This document shows, piece by piece, positions 26,595-34,606 of a stretch of DNA of 64,000 bases; position 1 is the first letter of the stretch; each line of letters opens with the position of its first letter. The translations under genes were made by a program, and so were the position numbers. Origin of the DNA: Vibrio alfacsensis. Lineage in GTDB: Bacteria > Pseudomonadota > Gammaproteobacteria > Enterobacterales > Vibrionaceae. The stretch is taken from positions 930,001 through 994,000 of the forward strand of contig NZ_CP032094.1 in assembly GCF_003544875.1 (NCBI RefSeq). The letters are read 5' to 3'. The notes under the pieces are model-generated. The model ran no database searches. It saw only the letters and a list, made by a program, of their open reading frames with translations, and was not told the DNA's origin.

Positions 26595-27548
26595 TTATTG
26601 CTGGCAGCAATAGGCTTGCCAGTAAGAGAAGGCACGTTCGAATGCTCTTTCTCTGTCGTGCATTTGTGCAAACAAGACCACTGTCATGGTAGCGAGAACC
26701 GTATTCGCCATTTGGTTCATGTCATCTTCTGACGTTCCAAACGGGCAGTTCACAGGCATTGGCACCTCAGACAGCATTTGCTCCGTCCAGTAATGCGATG
26801 TCACGCCGCTTGTTTGGCTTAGCCATACCGTTTGGCTTACTTTCGGATTGTATTCGGACTCACCCGATTGCCCTTTGAATGACACAACAGCATGAGCGGT
26901 TTGACCAATTTCATATTCGACTTCAGCATGAAGTTGTTGGAATCCAGGATGGAAGCTACCACGAATACCAACCGTTGCTTGCCCTGGATTCAATGCTCGA
27001 ACCACGGTATTAATCGGCGTTCTAAGCCCATAACGATTCTTCCAACCGATCATGGTTTCTGCTTGAGGAGCAAACGCACTCAGCGGTAGATACACGATGT
27101 TTTGTGTTTCTAACACAAGCTTTGCTTCTTCTGCTGATTCCGCTTTCTCAATAGTAAATTTGTCGAGGTAATCTTCTGCGTGTAAACGTCCAGATTGGCG
27201 GTCGTGATAGCCGTGCATCAGCACTTTATGGCCATTATCGGCGAGGATCTTCGCTGCCAACAGGTGCCACGGTTGACCTGCCGCTTCACGTTTGCCCGCA
27301 TAACATGGCCAATCAATATCTGCACCAATAGCTGGCATGCGGGATTGGAATGCTTTCACAAAGCCAGCGATTTCTTGTTGAGTCTCGTTCTGTACACGGA
27401 TCAGCATCAATAACATTGCCATCTGATCGTCGTCGCACTCACCGTTTAGGTATTCATCCATAACTCGAAACGCTTGGTCAAAGTTCAGTGGTTTTCTACC
27501 ACGTTCGCCACGACCGACTGTTCTAATACATTCCAAAATGCTGCTCAT
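26595..27548 (-). CDS. YbiB/TrpD2-like glycosyltransferase-fold protein
   Basis: A 317-residue relative of anthranilate phosphoribosyltransferase in the TrpD2/YbiB group: N-terminal helical domain (LNFDQAFRVMDEYLNGECDD and ETQQEIAGFVKAFQSRM), then LAAKILADNGHKVLMHGYHD and the NPGQATVGIRGSFHPGFQQL region. TrpD2 relatives bind nucleic acid rather than making tryptophan, and no trp genes are nearby. Its ATG overlaps the end of the cobA-type gene by 4 bp, so it is cotranscribed with nasA and cobA. Such genes are often found beside assimilatory nitrate reductase genes; the function there is not established. Confidence 0.8.
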   Translation of the reverse strand: MSSILECIRTVGRGERGRKPLNFDQAFRVMDEYLNGECDDDQMAMLLMLIRVQNETQQEIAGFVKAFQSRMPAIGADIDWPCYAGKREAAGQPWHLLAAKILADNGHKVLMHGYHDRQSGRLHAEDYLDKFTIEKAESAEEAKLVLETQNIVYLPLSAFAPQAETMIGWKNRYGLRTPINTVVRALNPGQATVGIRGSFHPGFQQLHAEVEYEIGQTAHAVVSFKGQSGESEYNPKVSQTVWLSQTSGVTSHYWTEQMLSEVPMPVNCPFGTSEDDMNQMANTVLATMTVVLFAQMHDRERAFERAFSYWQAYCCQQ

Positions 27549-28450
27549 ATTCCCTCGTATTCCGTCACTGACTGTACGGTTTCTATTAGTTGTTCGCGCA
27601 GTTTGACAACTTCTCCCATTACAATCAATGCTGGGCTCACGCCTTTAAGTGTAATCGATAAATCATTGAGCTGATTGAGTTGGGTAACATGAACTTGCTG
27701 TTGAGGGCTGCAACCATGAGTGATGATCGCGACTGGGAAATCTTCTCTCAAACCGGAGTTGATTAATCCCGTTTGTATTTGCGATGACTTTTCTAACCCC
27801 ATATAGAAGACTAACGTTTGTCCGCTTTGCATCAGTTGGCTCCACGCTTCAAATGCGCCTGTTACCACTTGCCCTGTCACAAAGGTAACGCTGCGAGCAA
27901 CGCCACGATGAGTCAGCGGAATCAAGCTGTTTGCTGAACATCCAATCGCAGCGGTAATGCCGGGAATGACTTCGTACGCGATTGAGTGTTTGACGAGCGC
28001 TAATGCCTCTTCACCTCCACGGCCAAATACGAAAGGATCTCCCCCTTTTAAGCGTACAACTCGCTTTCCTTGCTGAGCGAGTGACACCATCAAGTCACAA
28101 ATTTCTTCCTGACCAATACTAGGTTGTCCGCATCGTTTGCCCACGTAAATCCAATCGGCTTGTGGCGAAGCCAACTCCAAAATATCTTTGTTAACCAAAC
28201 GGTCGTACAGCAGAACCTCTGCCGACATAATCGCTTTCACAGCCTTTACCGTTAACAAGTCAGGATCGTGCGGCCCTGCTCCAACAATCGAGACAAAACC
28301 TTTGTGGTTCGCGTCGAGGTCTACTGAATGGTCTTCTAAAAGTTGGTTCAGTTTGCTTGCTTGGTCATGCTTAGAAAAACGAGACGAGCCTTCTTGTTTC
28401 TGACTCGCTTGTCCTTTCTTAAACCAAGACTTTTGATAAGGCGCTTCCAT
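27545..28450 (-). CDS. cobA: Uroporphyrinogen-III C-methyltransferase (siroheme synthesis)
   Basis: About 301 residues with a SUMT core: GFVSIVGAGPHDPDLLTVKA, LLYDRLVNKDILELA, VVRLKGGDPFVFGRGGEEA, and VIPGITAAIGCSANSLIPLT with THRGVARSVTFVTGQ. It methylates uroporphyrinogen III with S-adenosylmethionine to precorrin-2, the first step toward siroheme, the cofactor of NirB. The N-terminal 45 residues are polar and low in complexity. ATG 28450 follows AGAGGATAAG; the frame is open further upstream into nasA. The gene starts 20 bp after the nasA stop, a sensible pairing since siroheme demand rises with nitrite reduction. Confidence 0.92.
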   Translation of the reverse strand: MEAPYQKSWFKKGQASQKQEGSSRFSKHDQASKLNQLLEDHSVDLDANHKGFVSIVGAGPHDPDLLTVKAVKAIMSAEVLLYDRLVNKDILELASPQADWIYVGKRCGQPSIGQEEICDLMVSLAQQGKRVVRLKGGDPFVFGRGGEEALALVKHSIAYEVIPGITAAIGCSANSLIPLTHRGVARSVTFVTGQVVTGAFEAWSQLMQSGQTLVFYMGLEKSSQIQTGLINSGLREDFPVAIITHGCSPQQQVHVTQLNQLNDLSITLKGVSPALIVMGEVVKLREQLIETVQSVTEYEGI

Positions 28451-28470
28451 GTGCTTATCCTCTTTATGAC

Positions 28471-31134
28471 TTACTTTATTTGAATAGCCAGACTTTGCTG
28501 GCTCGCTTGCTGTTTGCCCTTTTGATGCTGATGGCTGTCGACCATTTGTTTGATTTGAGAAACGCACGAGCCACAGTTAGTACCGCATTTGAGTTTGTTT
28601 TGAAGCTGGGTCAGTGACGTGCAATCTTGTTTCTCCATCGCGTCATGTATTTGTTTATCGGTGACGCGGAAACAACTACAAACCAGTTTGGCACTGCTTT
28701 GCGATTGAGTGGTGGTAAGCAGTTGCGATAGCTCCATCGGTTTGCCAATCAAGCCGGTAAAGTTGGTGTAGTCGGTTTGAATCGGTTCACTAGACACCAC
28801 CAAAACAGAGCGAATGATACGAACGTCTCCAACAAGGTCGTAATTCACCGCTAGCCAACCTTGGGCAATATCTATCGTAATTCTGCGGCTCTTTTCCGTT
28901 CGACAAAAACTCTGCTTCTTTGGTCGCTTATCGTGTGCAAAGCGCCAAATGCCCAAATTGCTTTCTGCTTGAAACGCGCTGTAGAGAAATTTACCGGAAT
29001 CAAACTGTGTACCGATGAACATACCGTAGTTTTTTACCGCCGCATCTTGTACTTCAACATAAGACGACTTAAACGCAGGCTGCCCAGAAATAGGGTCTTT
29101 TGCACTGTTTACTATCGCGTTAACACTGCTTTCACCGCCATATCGACCCGCCCAGTGCATTGACATAAACAACTCTTGAAAACCTAAACCTTCATCAATG
29201 GCAACTTTGGCATAAATACTTCTGTTTGAAGTAGACTGGAACAGCTTGGTGAGTTGTCCTGCTTTTAAACGATTTTGAGTGGCAGAGAGTGTATTCATGT
29301 ACACGGTTGGTTCTAACTCAGAGGCGGCAAGGTGTGCGATATGCCCTGTGCGCGTCATGGTATGCCATTGGTCGCGTTGCCTGCCCGTATTGAGCCACCA
29401 ACCTTTTGTTCTCTCCAAACGCATCGGAGATTCACTGGTCACGATAAAACGCGCTTTACCATCTTGGTGCGAATAGACTCCATCAGCAAAAGGGCGCTCT
29501 CCCCCCCATTGAGTCGGTACCCACTCTTCGTATTCTTGCTCGGTTAAGTTCGCGTATTGAGAAAGATCTAGCTTCAATGGCGAATCTACGTTCATACCTG
29601 TCATCGCCGCATATTCCCTGAATACCGCCCGCTCAGAAGTAAACGCAAAGCCATTCTGTGTCTTTTCCAATGCACACAGAGCGTGTCCGACTTGGCTTAT
29701 CGCCCACCAATCTGATTTTGCTTCACCGGGAGGCGTTTGAAACTGACGCTGCCTTGAAAGTCGACGCTCAGAGTTGGTCACCATGCCTTGCTTTTCACCC
29801 CACCCGGCGGCGGGCAACAACAGGTCCGCATAATGTGCGACATCCGAATCCGCTGTGATATCTGAAACAATCACAAACGGACAAATCTCTAGTGCACGTT
29901 TTACCAGTTGGTTATCTGGCAAAGAGACAACGGGATTGGTTGCCATAATCCACAGAACTTTAATCTCACCACGCTCTACCGCCTCAAACAGCTCGACGGC
30001 TTTTAATCCGGGCTGAGTGGCAATTTCTGGTGAATCCCAAAACGCCTGCACTTGCTTAATAGAGTCCGCGTCAAAAGTACGATGAACCGCTAATTGGTTT
30101 GCCAAACCACCGACTTCTCGCCCACCCATTGCATTCGGTTGACCTGTAATAGAAAACGGCCCGCAACCTGACTTGGCAATTTTACCTGTCGCCAAATGTG
30201 CATTAATAATGGCATTGCCTTTATCGACACCATTTTCGGCTTGGTTAACCCCTTGGCAAAACAATGTGATTGCGGTTGGGCTTTGCGCAAACCATTGGAA
30301 GAATGTCGTGAGTTTTTCTTCTGAAATGCCAATGGAAGACGTCAAATTAGTGACATCGTAACGCAAATCAGAAACTTCTTCTGTAAGTGCATTAAACCCG
30401 TCGGTATAGGAATTTATGTATTGAGAATTAATGCATTGCTGTTCAATAAGAAACTTGAGCAGCCCATTGAATAACGACACGTCTCCATCGTTTTTGATTG
30501 GTAGATGCAAATCCGCTTGCTGCGCGGTGACCGTTTCCCGCGGGTCAATGACCACCAGCTTGAGATTAGGATTCTTCTCTCTCGCTTGTTGAATACGTCG
30601 AAATAAAACAGGGTGCGTCCAAGCGGTATTCGCACCGCAGATGATCAACAACTCGGTATTATCAATGTCATCGTAATTGACGGGAACGACATCTTCGCCA
30701 AATGCTCGTACATGAGCCGCAACCGCCGAAGACATACACAAACGGGAGTTAGTATCGATGTTTGCGCTGCCAACATAGCCTTTCATGAGTTTGTTGGCGA
30801 CGTAATAGTCTTCCGTCAACAACTGGCCTGACACGTACATCGCGACGGAATCTGGTCCAAACTCTGCTTTCGCTTGATGAATCTTTTCTGCAATCAGATC
30901 CGTCGCCTGTTGCCATTGCACTTCTTTACCTTTCGGACGCTCCTCTCTGACGAGTTTTGGATACAACAACCGCGATGGCATATTGAGACTCTCTGCAAGC
31001 GCCACACCTTTTACGCACAATGACCCTTGATTTGCCGGATGATGTGCATCCCCAACAATTCCTTTAGTATTGACCTCGACACCACATCCAACTCCACAAT
31101 AGGGACAAGTGGTTTTCTTGCATCCTTGCGACAT
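28471..31134 (-). CDS. nasA: Assimilatory nitrate reductase catalytic subunit
   Basis: An 887-residue molybdopterin oxidoreductase. The N-terminal [4Fe-4S] ligands are in TTCPYCGVGCGVEV and GSLCVKGVAL. Molybdopterin-binding stretches include YVSGQLLTEDYYVANKLMKG, CGANTAWTHPVLFRRI and GPFSITGQPNAMGGREVGGL. The C-terminus carries an added BFD-type [2Fe-2S] domain (KLVCSCFRVTDKQIHDAM with CGTNCGSC), as in the NasA type. There is no Tat signal, so it is cytoplasmic. It reduces nitrate to nitrite; no separate electron-transfer subunit gene is present. ATG 31134 has an AGGGGGC ribosome-binding site and is preferred to the GTG at 31149. Confidence 0.96.
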   Translation of the reverse strand: MSQGCKKTTCPYCGVGCGVEVNTKGIVGDAHHPANQGSLCVKGVALAESLNMPSRLLYPKLVREERPKGKEVQWQQATDLIAEKIHQAKAEFGPDSVAMYVSGQLLTEDYYVANKLMKGYVGSANIDTNSRLCMSSAVAAHVRAFGEDVVPVNYDDIDNTELLIICGANTAWTHPVLFRRIQQAREKNPNLKLVVIDPRETVTAQQADLHLPIKNDGDVSLFNGLLKFLIEQQCINSQYINSYTDGFNALTEEVSDLRYDVTNLTSSIGISEEKLTTFFQWFAQSPTAITLFCQGVNQAENGVDKGNAIINAHLATGKIAKSGCGPFSITGQPNAMGGREVGGLANQLAVHRTFDADSIKQVQAFWDSPEIATQPGLKAVELFEAVERGEIKVLWIMATNPVVSLPDNQLVKRALEICPFVIVSDITADSDVAHYADLLLPAAGWGEKQGMVTNSERRLSRQRQFQTPPGEAKSDWWAISQVGHALCALEKTQNGFAFTSERAVFREYAAMTGMNVDSPLKLDLSQYANLTEQEYEEWVPTQWGGERPFADGVYSHQDGKARFIVTSESPMRLERTKGWWLNTGRQRDQWHTMTRTGHIAHLAASELEPTVYMNTLSATQNRLKAGQLTKLFQSTSNRSIYAKVAIDEGLGFQELFMSMHWAGRYGGESSVNAIVNSAKDPISGQPAFKSSYVEVQDAAVKNYGMFIGTQFDSGKFLYSAFQAESNLGIWRFAHDKRPKKQSFCRTEKSRRITIDIAQGWLAVNYDLVGDVRIIRSVLVVSSEPIQTDYTNFTGLIGKPMELSQLLTTTQSQSSAKLVCSCFRVTDKQIHDAMEKQDCTSLTQLQNKLKCGTNCGSCVSQIKQMVDSHQHQKGKQQASQQSLAIQIK

Positions 31135-31178
31135 TACGCCCCCTGACACTTTTCTTAGAATGACGGGCTTTAAGCGAC

Positions 31179-31207
31179 AAAAAAAACCTCTCTCGAAACG
31201 AGAGAGG
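31179..31207 (-). terminator. Leader attenuator (intrinsic terminator) upstream of nasA
   Basis: Minus strand CCTCTCTCG, loop TTT, CGAGAGAGG and then eight T. The perfect 9-bp stem lies about 45 bases before the nasA start and after a leader of about 90 nt. Its place matches the attenuator at nrtA, suggesting shared NasT control. Confidence 0.9.
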
Positions 31208-31305
31208 CTGCATTGCCAATAAAGCTTAACAAGTAATACCCTATCCGCTTAACCGCCTGCTAAGGAAAAGCGGCGCATCGAGTTAACGATGAACACATTC
31301 TCAGG

Positions 31306-31321
31306 TGCAAACCCGATGCCA
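31306..31321 (-). promoter_or_regulatory. Sigma-54 promoter of nasA
   Basis: Minus strand TGGCAT, five bases (CGGGT), TTGCA: an almost perfect -24/-12 element, with spacing exactly right. Transcription would start about 31294, giving a leader that includes the attenuator. Confidence 0.85.
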
Positions 31322-31384
31322 AAATAAAATAATAAATTATATCAATCATTTAAAATTAATTATCTTTGATTAAGCTATTAGGTA

Positions 31385-31401
31385 TGCACTGATAAGGTGC
31401 G
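31385..31401. promoter_or_regulatory. NtrC-type enhancer upstream of nasA
   Basis: TGCACTGATAAGGTGCG matches the enteric NtrC consensus (TGCAC, six variable bases, GGTGCA) at all outer positions but the last. Its centre is about 73 bp upstream of the -24 box, a normal enhancer distance. Confidence 0.75.
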
Positions 31402-31425
31402 AGGTTGAATCACAGAAGTGCAGCG

Positions 31426-31860
31426 TTAACGCGTCAGTTGCATCACAAGCCTAGGTTCTCCATCGCCGAAGTAATTATCTTCTTCTTCAATGACCGAAAA
31501 GCCCATAGAGCAATAGAGTTGATAAGCAGGAGCATTGTTCGGATCAACCGTGAGTTTCACTGAAGACCCAACTTCGACTTGACTGATCGCATCCTCAACC
31601 AGTAAACGAGCGATCCCTTGGCCGCGATATTTCGTTGCTACCGCTAACGACAAAATCCAGTAAGCATGTTGTTCTAAACTTGGCGTTAAAAGAACGTAAC
31701 CTGCTACATCTTGCGCCTGTTTTGCCACCATCAAGCCACGACTCCAACAGTCATAAGCTTGTCGAATGAAAAACTGTGGGTATGAATGATCACCAAAAAG
31801 CTGGTGTTCCAATTGGTATACTGCATCGAGATCCGTTTTCTCTGCACATGATATTTTCAC
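31426..31860 (-). CDS. GNAT family N-acetyltransferase
   Basis: A 144-residue acetyltransferase. The acetyl-CoA binding motif A is seen in LAVATKYRGQGIARLLVEDA (Q/RxxGxG/A). It is followed by VKLTVDPNNAPAYQLYCSMG and FSVIEEEDNYF, the usual motif B ending in a Y-x-x-x-GF segment. The size is that of RimI-like stand-alone enzymes, but the acceptor (protein N-terminus, amine or antibiotic) cannot be predicted. The nasA regulatory region lies just downstream of it on the same strand. Confidence 0.87.
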   Translation of the reverse strand: MKISCAEKTDLDAVYQLEHQLFGDHSYPQFFIRQAYDCWSRGLMVAKQAQDVAGYVLLTPSLEQHAYWILSLAVATKYRGQGIARLLVEDAISQVEVGSSVKLTVDPNNAPAYQLYCSMGFSVIEEEDNYFGDGEPRLVMQLTR

Positions 31861-32217
31861 GTTAAACTTCCTGAATCATAATTTTCGACAATATACCCAA
31901 AGCGCGTTCGAGTATAAAGAGCATGCACAGTGCACCAAGTTTGATATCACGAACCTCACCTTATGACACTAACAAACCCTATAATGAACAAACATTAACC
32001 ACAACATCAACGACTGAAAAATAGTAAAATTCATAATATAACTTCAAAATAATACACAGACGCCGATATTAAATATCGCATTTTTTAAAAATTCATGGCT
32101 CGATAGTTTACATCGATAGCAATTCACTAGCACGATTCACCACATACCACATGTGATATCAATCACTAAAGCAGATAACATCCGCGCGATTATTATTTCT
32201 ATACAAGCGACTCTTAA
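31861..32217. other. Intergenic region before the amino-acid carrier
   Basis: About 357 bp between divergent genes. It is A/T-rich around 31980-32100 and should hold both promoters. I see no clear operator, repeat or small gene. Confidence 0.4.
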
Positions 32218-33474
32218 GTGAAAGAATCTCAAGAAACACTATCTTTTAGTGACGTAAACACAACAAACTCATGGACTAAGCACGATACACACTGGTTATT
32301 GAGCTTATTTGGCACTGCCGTTGGTGCGGGCATTTTATTCTTACCGATTAACTTAGGAATTGGTGGGTTTTGGCCTTTAGTCGTTATGGCAATTCTTGCT
32401 TATCCAATGACCTACTGGGCACACCGAGGACTAGCGCGCTTTGTATTGTCTTCAAAAATTAAAAATGCCGATTTTACTGATGTGGTAGAAGAGCACTTTG
32501 GTGCGAAAGCAGGTCGTATGATTTCACTGCTGTACTTCCTATCGATCTTTCCAATTCTTCTTATCTATGGCGTAGGCATCACCAACACTGTCGATAGCTT
32601 TATGGTCAATCAGGCAGGAATTGAGCCTTTACCACGCGCACTACTATCTGGTGTGTTGGTTTTTAGCTTAATCTCAATCATGATGGCTGGCGAAAAAGTC
32701 ATGCTGCGTGCTTTTGCCATGATGGTTTATCCACTGGTAGCGATCTTAGCGTTTCTTTCTCTCTACCTTGTTCCAAACTGGCAAGCACCGGTTCTTGATG
32801 CGCCAGAGTGGTCTTCATTTGCGAGCACGATGTGGCTTGCCATTCCAGTTGTAATTTTTTCTTTCAGCCATGCAGCGGCGATTTCAAGCTTTTCGAATGT
32901 TCAACGTCGTCATTATGGTGCAGATGCCGATGCGAAATCCGAGCTAATCCTACGTCGTACAAGCATCATGCTTATCGCGTTCGTTTTGCTGTTCGTCTTC
33001 TCATGCGTACTTGCACTGTCACCAGATCAACTAGCAGAAGCAAAAGCGCAAAATGTTTCCGTATTGTCGTACTTAGCTAACGCAACCGATAATCCGTTTA
33101 TTGCAACACTTGGTCCGTTGGTTGCGTTTGTCGCGATCACTTCATCATTCCTCGGTCACTTTCTAGGTGCACGAGAAAGCCTAAACGGCCTGATCAGCAA
33201 ACATTCGTCTATGCCAACAGTGCGCATTGATAAAATCAGTGTGGTGATACTTTTTGTGTCGATTTGGGTGGCGGCAATTATGAACCCAAGCATTTTAGGT
33301 ATGATGGAAGCATTATCTGGCCCCGTGATTGCAATGATTCTGTTCATTATGCCAATGCTGGCTGTATACAAAGTGAAAGCGTTGCATCAATACCGTGGAA
33401 AAGTATCCACCTACTTTGTAATGCTAACGGGCGTTGTTGCGGTAAGTGCGCTAACTTTTAGCTTATTGAGCTAG
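32218..33474 (+). CDS. HAAAP/SdaC-type amino-acid carrier
   Basis: A 418-residue inner-membrane carrier with 11 or so hydrophobic segments. The family signature follows a polar N-terminus: HWLLSLFGTAVGAGILFLPI, then IGGFWPLVVMAILAYPMTYW. Later comes FSFSHAAAISSFSNVQRRHY, typical of serine/threonine carriers of the SdaC group, and SSFLGHFLGARESLNGLI. It should import a hydroxy or aromatic amino acid with H+ or Na+; serine is most likely but not proven. The start is a GTG at 32218 with no strong ribosome-binding site, so an alternative start is possible. No dehydratase gene is adjacent. Confidence 0.86.
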   Translation: MKESQETLSFSDVNTTNSWTKHDTHWLLSLFGTAVGAGILFLPINLGIGGFWPLVVMAILAYPMTYWAHRGLARFVLSSKIKNADFTDVVEEHFGAKAGRMISLLYFLSIFPILLIYGVGITNTVDSFMVNQAGIEPLPRALLSGVLVFSLISIMMAGEKVMLRAFAMMVYPLVAILAFLSLYLVPNWQAPVLDAPEWSSFASTMWLAIPVVIFSFSHAAAISSFSNVQRRHYGADADAKSELILRRTSIMLIAFVLLFVFSCVLALSPDQLAEAKAQNVSVLSYLANATDNPFIATLGPLVAFVAITSSFLGHFLGARESLNGLISKHSSMPTVRIDKISVVILFVSIWVAAIMNPSILGMMEALSGPVIAMILFIMPMLAVYKVKALHQYRGKVSTYFVMLTGVVAVSALTFSLLS

Positions 33475-33496
33475 TTGTGATAACGTAAGATGGATT

Positions 33497-33544
33497 TTCA
33501 GGGGAATACCTTAACATTTATTGGTAATTCCCTGAATTTTTCTT
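33497..33544 (+). terminator. Intrinsic terminator after the amino-acid carrier
   Basis: TTCAGGGGAATACC pairs with GGTAATTCCCTGAA around a 12-base loop (one bulge), followed by TTTTTC. It lies 23 bp after the stop. Confidence 0.8.
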
Positions 33545-34018
33545 GTTATTTTTAGACTGATCTAACTCAGTGGGTAACTCGGTTAGAATAAGATGAAAGT
33601 ACCCGCCATCATTATGATTGAAGCGATACAAGTGCGGCCAATAATACCGAAGTGGGATGGTTGAATCATTTCATTGTGCATAGGCAAACTCCATTCTTAT
33701 GAAAACAGCCAAATTATTTTGGCTTACTATCACTATGTATAAAAACGCATTTTTCACAACCATAATAAAATGAAACTTTTATGACAATAAGATGATCTTT
33801 TGCAGAACACTGCAAATTTCCCAATGCATCTGCCCTTTCTAAACACCCTTAAGAGTAAGATTCTCTGCTGATAACTACTCTCTGCGCGACACATCACATT
33901 AGCAACAACTAACGTCGTGCCATCTTCCTAATTGCATTTTGTTAGTTGCACCGCCCATCTCTCAAAATGTATCCTTGAAAACATATACATTAAATCCTAA
34001 CAAAGCCTCGGAAAAACC
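33545..34018. other. Intergenic region before the small lipoprotein gene
   Basis: About 470 bp without a credible ORF. Nothing recognisable as an RNA gene or repeat was seen. The promoter of the downstream lipoprotein gene should lie near its right end. Confidence 0.35.
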
Positions 34019-34285
34019 ATGAATAAATCTCTCATTGTTGTAGCCATTGCATCACTGTTTTCTACCGCCTGTAGTAACCAACAGGCCGCTCAACTTGGTA
34101 TGAGAGGCAGCAGTGTTAATGTCTATGCGCAGCAAATGAGCAACATGCAATTGTGTGAAACCCTTTATTACAAGCGACCATCAAACCAAACTCGTGTTGC
34201 CATTGGTGCGGAGTTCAATCGCCGTGGACTTAACAAGCGTTGGTGTGATTCAGAATACAAGCAACTCTATGTAGAAAAGTGGTAA
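34019..34285 (+). CDS. Small lipoprotein
   Basis: An 88-residue protein with a lipoprotein signal: MNKSLIVVAIASLFSTACSN, the lipobox FSTAC placing the acylated Cys at residue 18. The mature part is about 70 residues, with two more cysteines (MQLCETLYYKRPSNQTRVAI and NKRWCDSEYKQLY) that could form a disulfide. It should be anchored in the outer membrane facing the periplasm. I do not recognise a characterised family. It stands alone in front of the protease locus on the same strand, about 320 bp upstream. Confidence 0.75.
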   Translation: MNKSLIVVAIASLFSTACSNQQAAQLGMRGSSVNVYAQQMSNMQLCETLYYKRPSNQTRVAIGAEFNRRGLNKRWCDSEYKQLYVEKW

Positions 34286-34606
34286 ACAGTGTTCTCAGAA
34301 AAAGAACAAGCCCCTACAAACTCTGAGGCAACTATACAACCTGCCATATAAGAGCGCTCTTATCATAAGAAACAGCAAATCTCGCTAAGTTTGCCGTGCT
34401 ATTTCAGATTAACACTTTTCTCAGTTATCTAGATTCCAATTTCTATACAAGCAGTTATCGTTAGTTTAATGCCATGCGTCGAAAATTTGACGTAAACAGA
34501 ATGTAAGCGGTTTTCATCTTTATCGTTACCCACTAGCTTTGTTTAGACCTGTTTAAAGGAGTATCAAACAGGAATAAAAATTCCAAACAAAGACATGAGG
34601 TCACAA
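34286..34606. other. Intergenic region upstream of the protease gene, with 16-bp palindrome
   Basis: Holds a perfect palindrome ATAAGAGCGCTCTTAT at 34348-34363, which could be a repressor operator or a weak lipoprotein-gene 3' hairpin. The rest, about 240 bp, should include the protease promoter; no other signal is certain. Confidence 0.45.

Noticed and set aside
31211-31295. Two-hexaloop ANTAR-binding motif in the nasA leader
   Set aside because: CATCG-TTAACT-CGATG makes a hexaloop hairpin, but the loop lacks the A and G positions I recall for ANTAR targets, and no second hexaloop could be fixed. RNA folding would decide.
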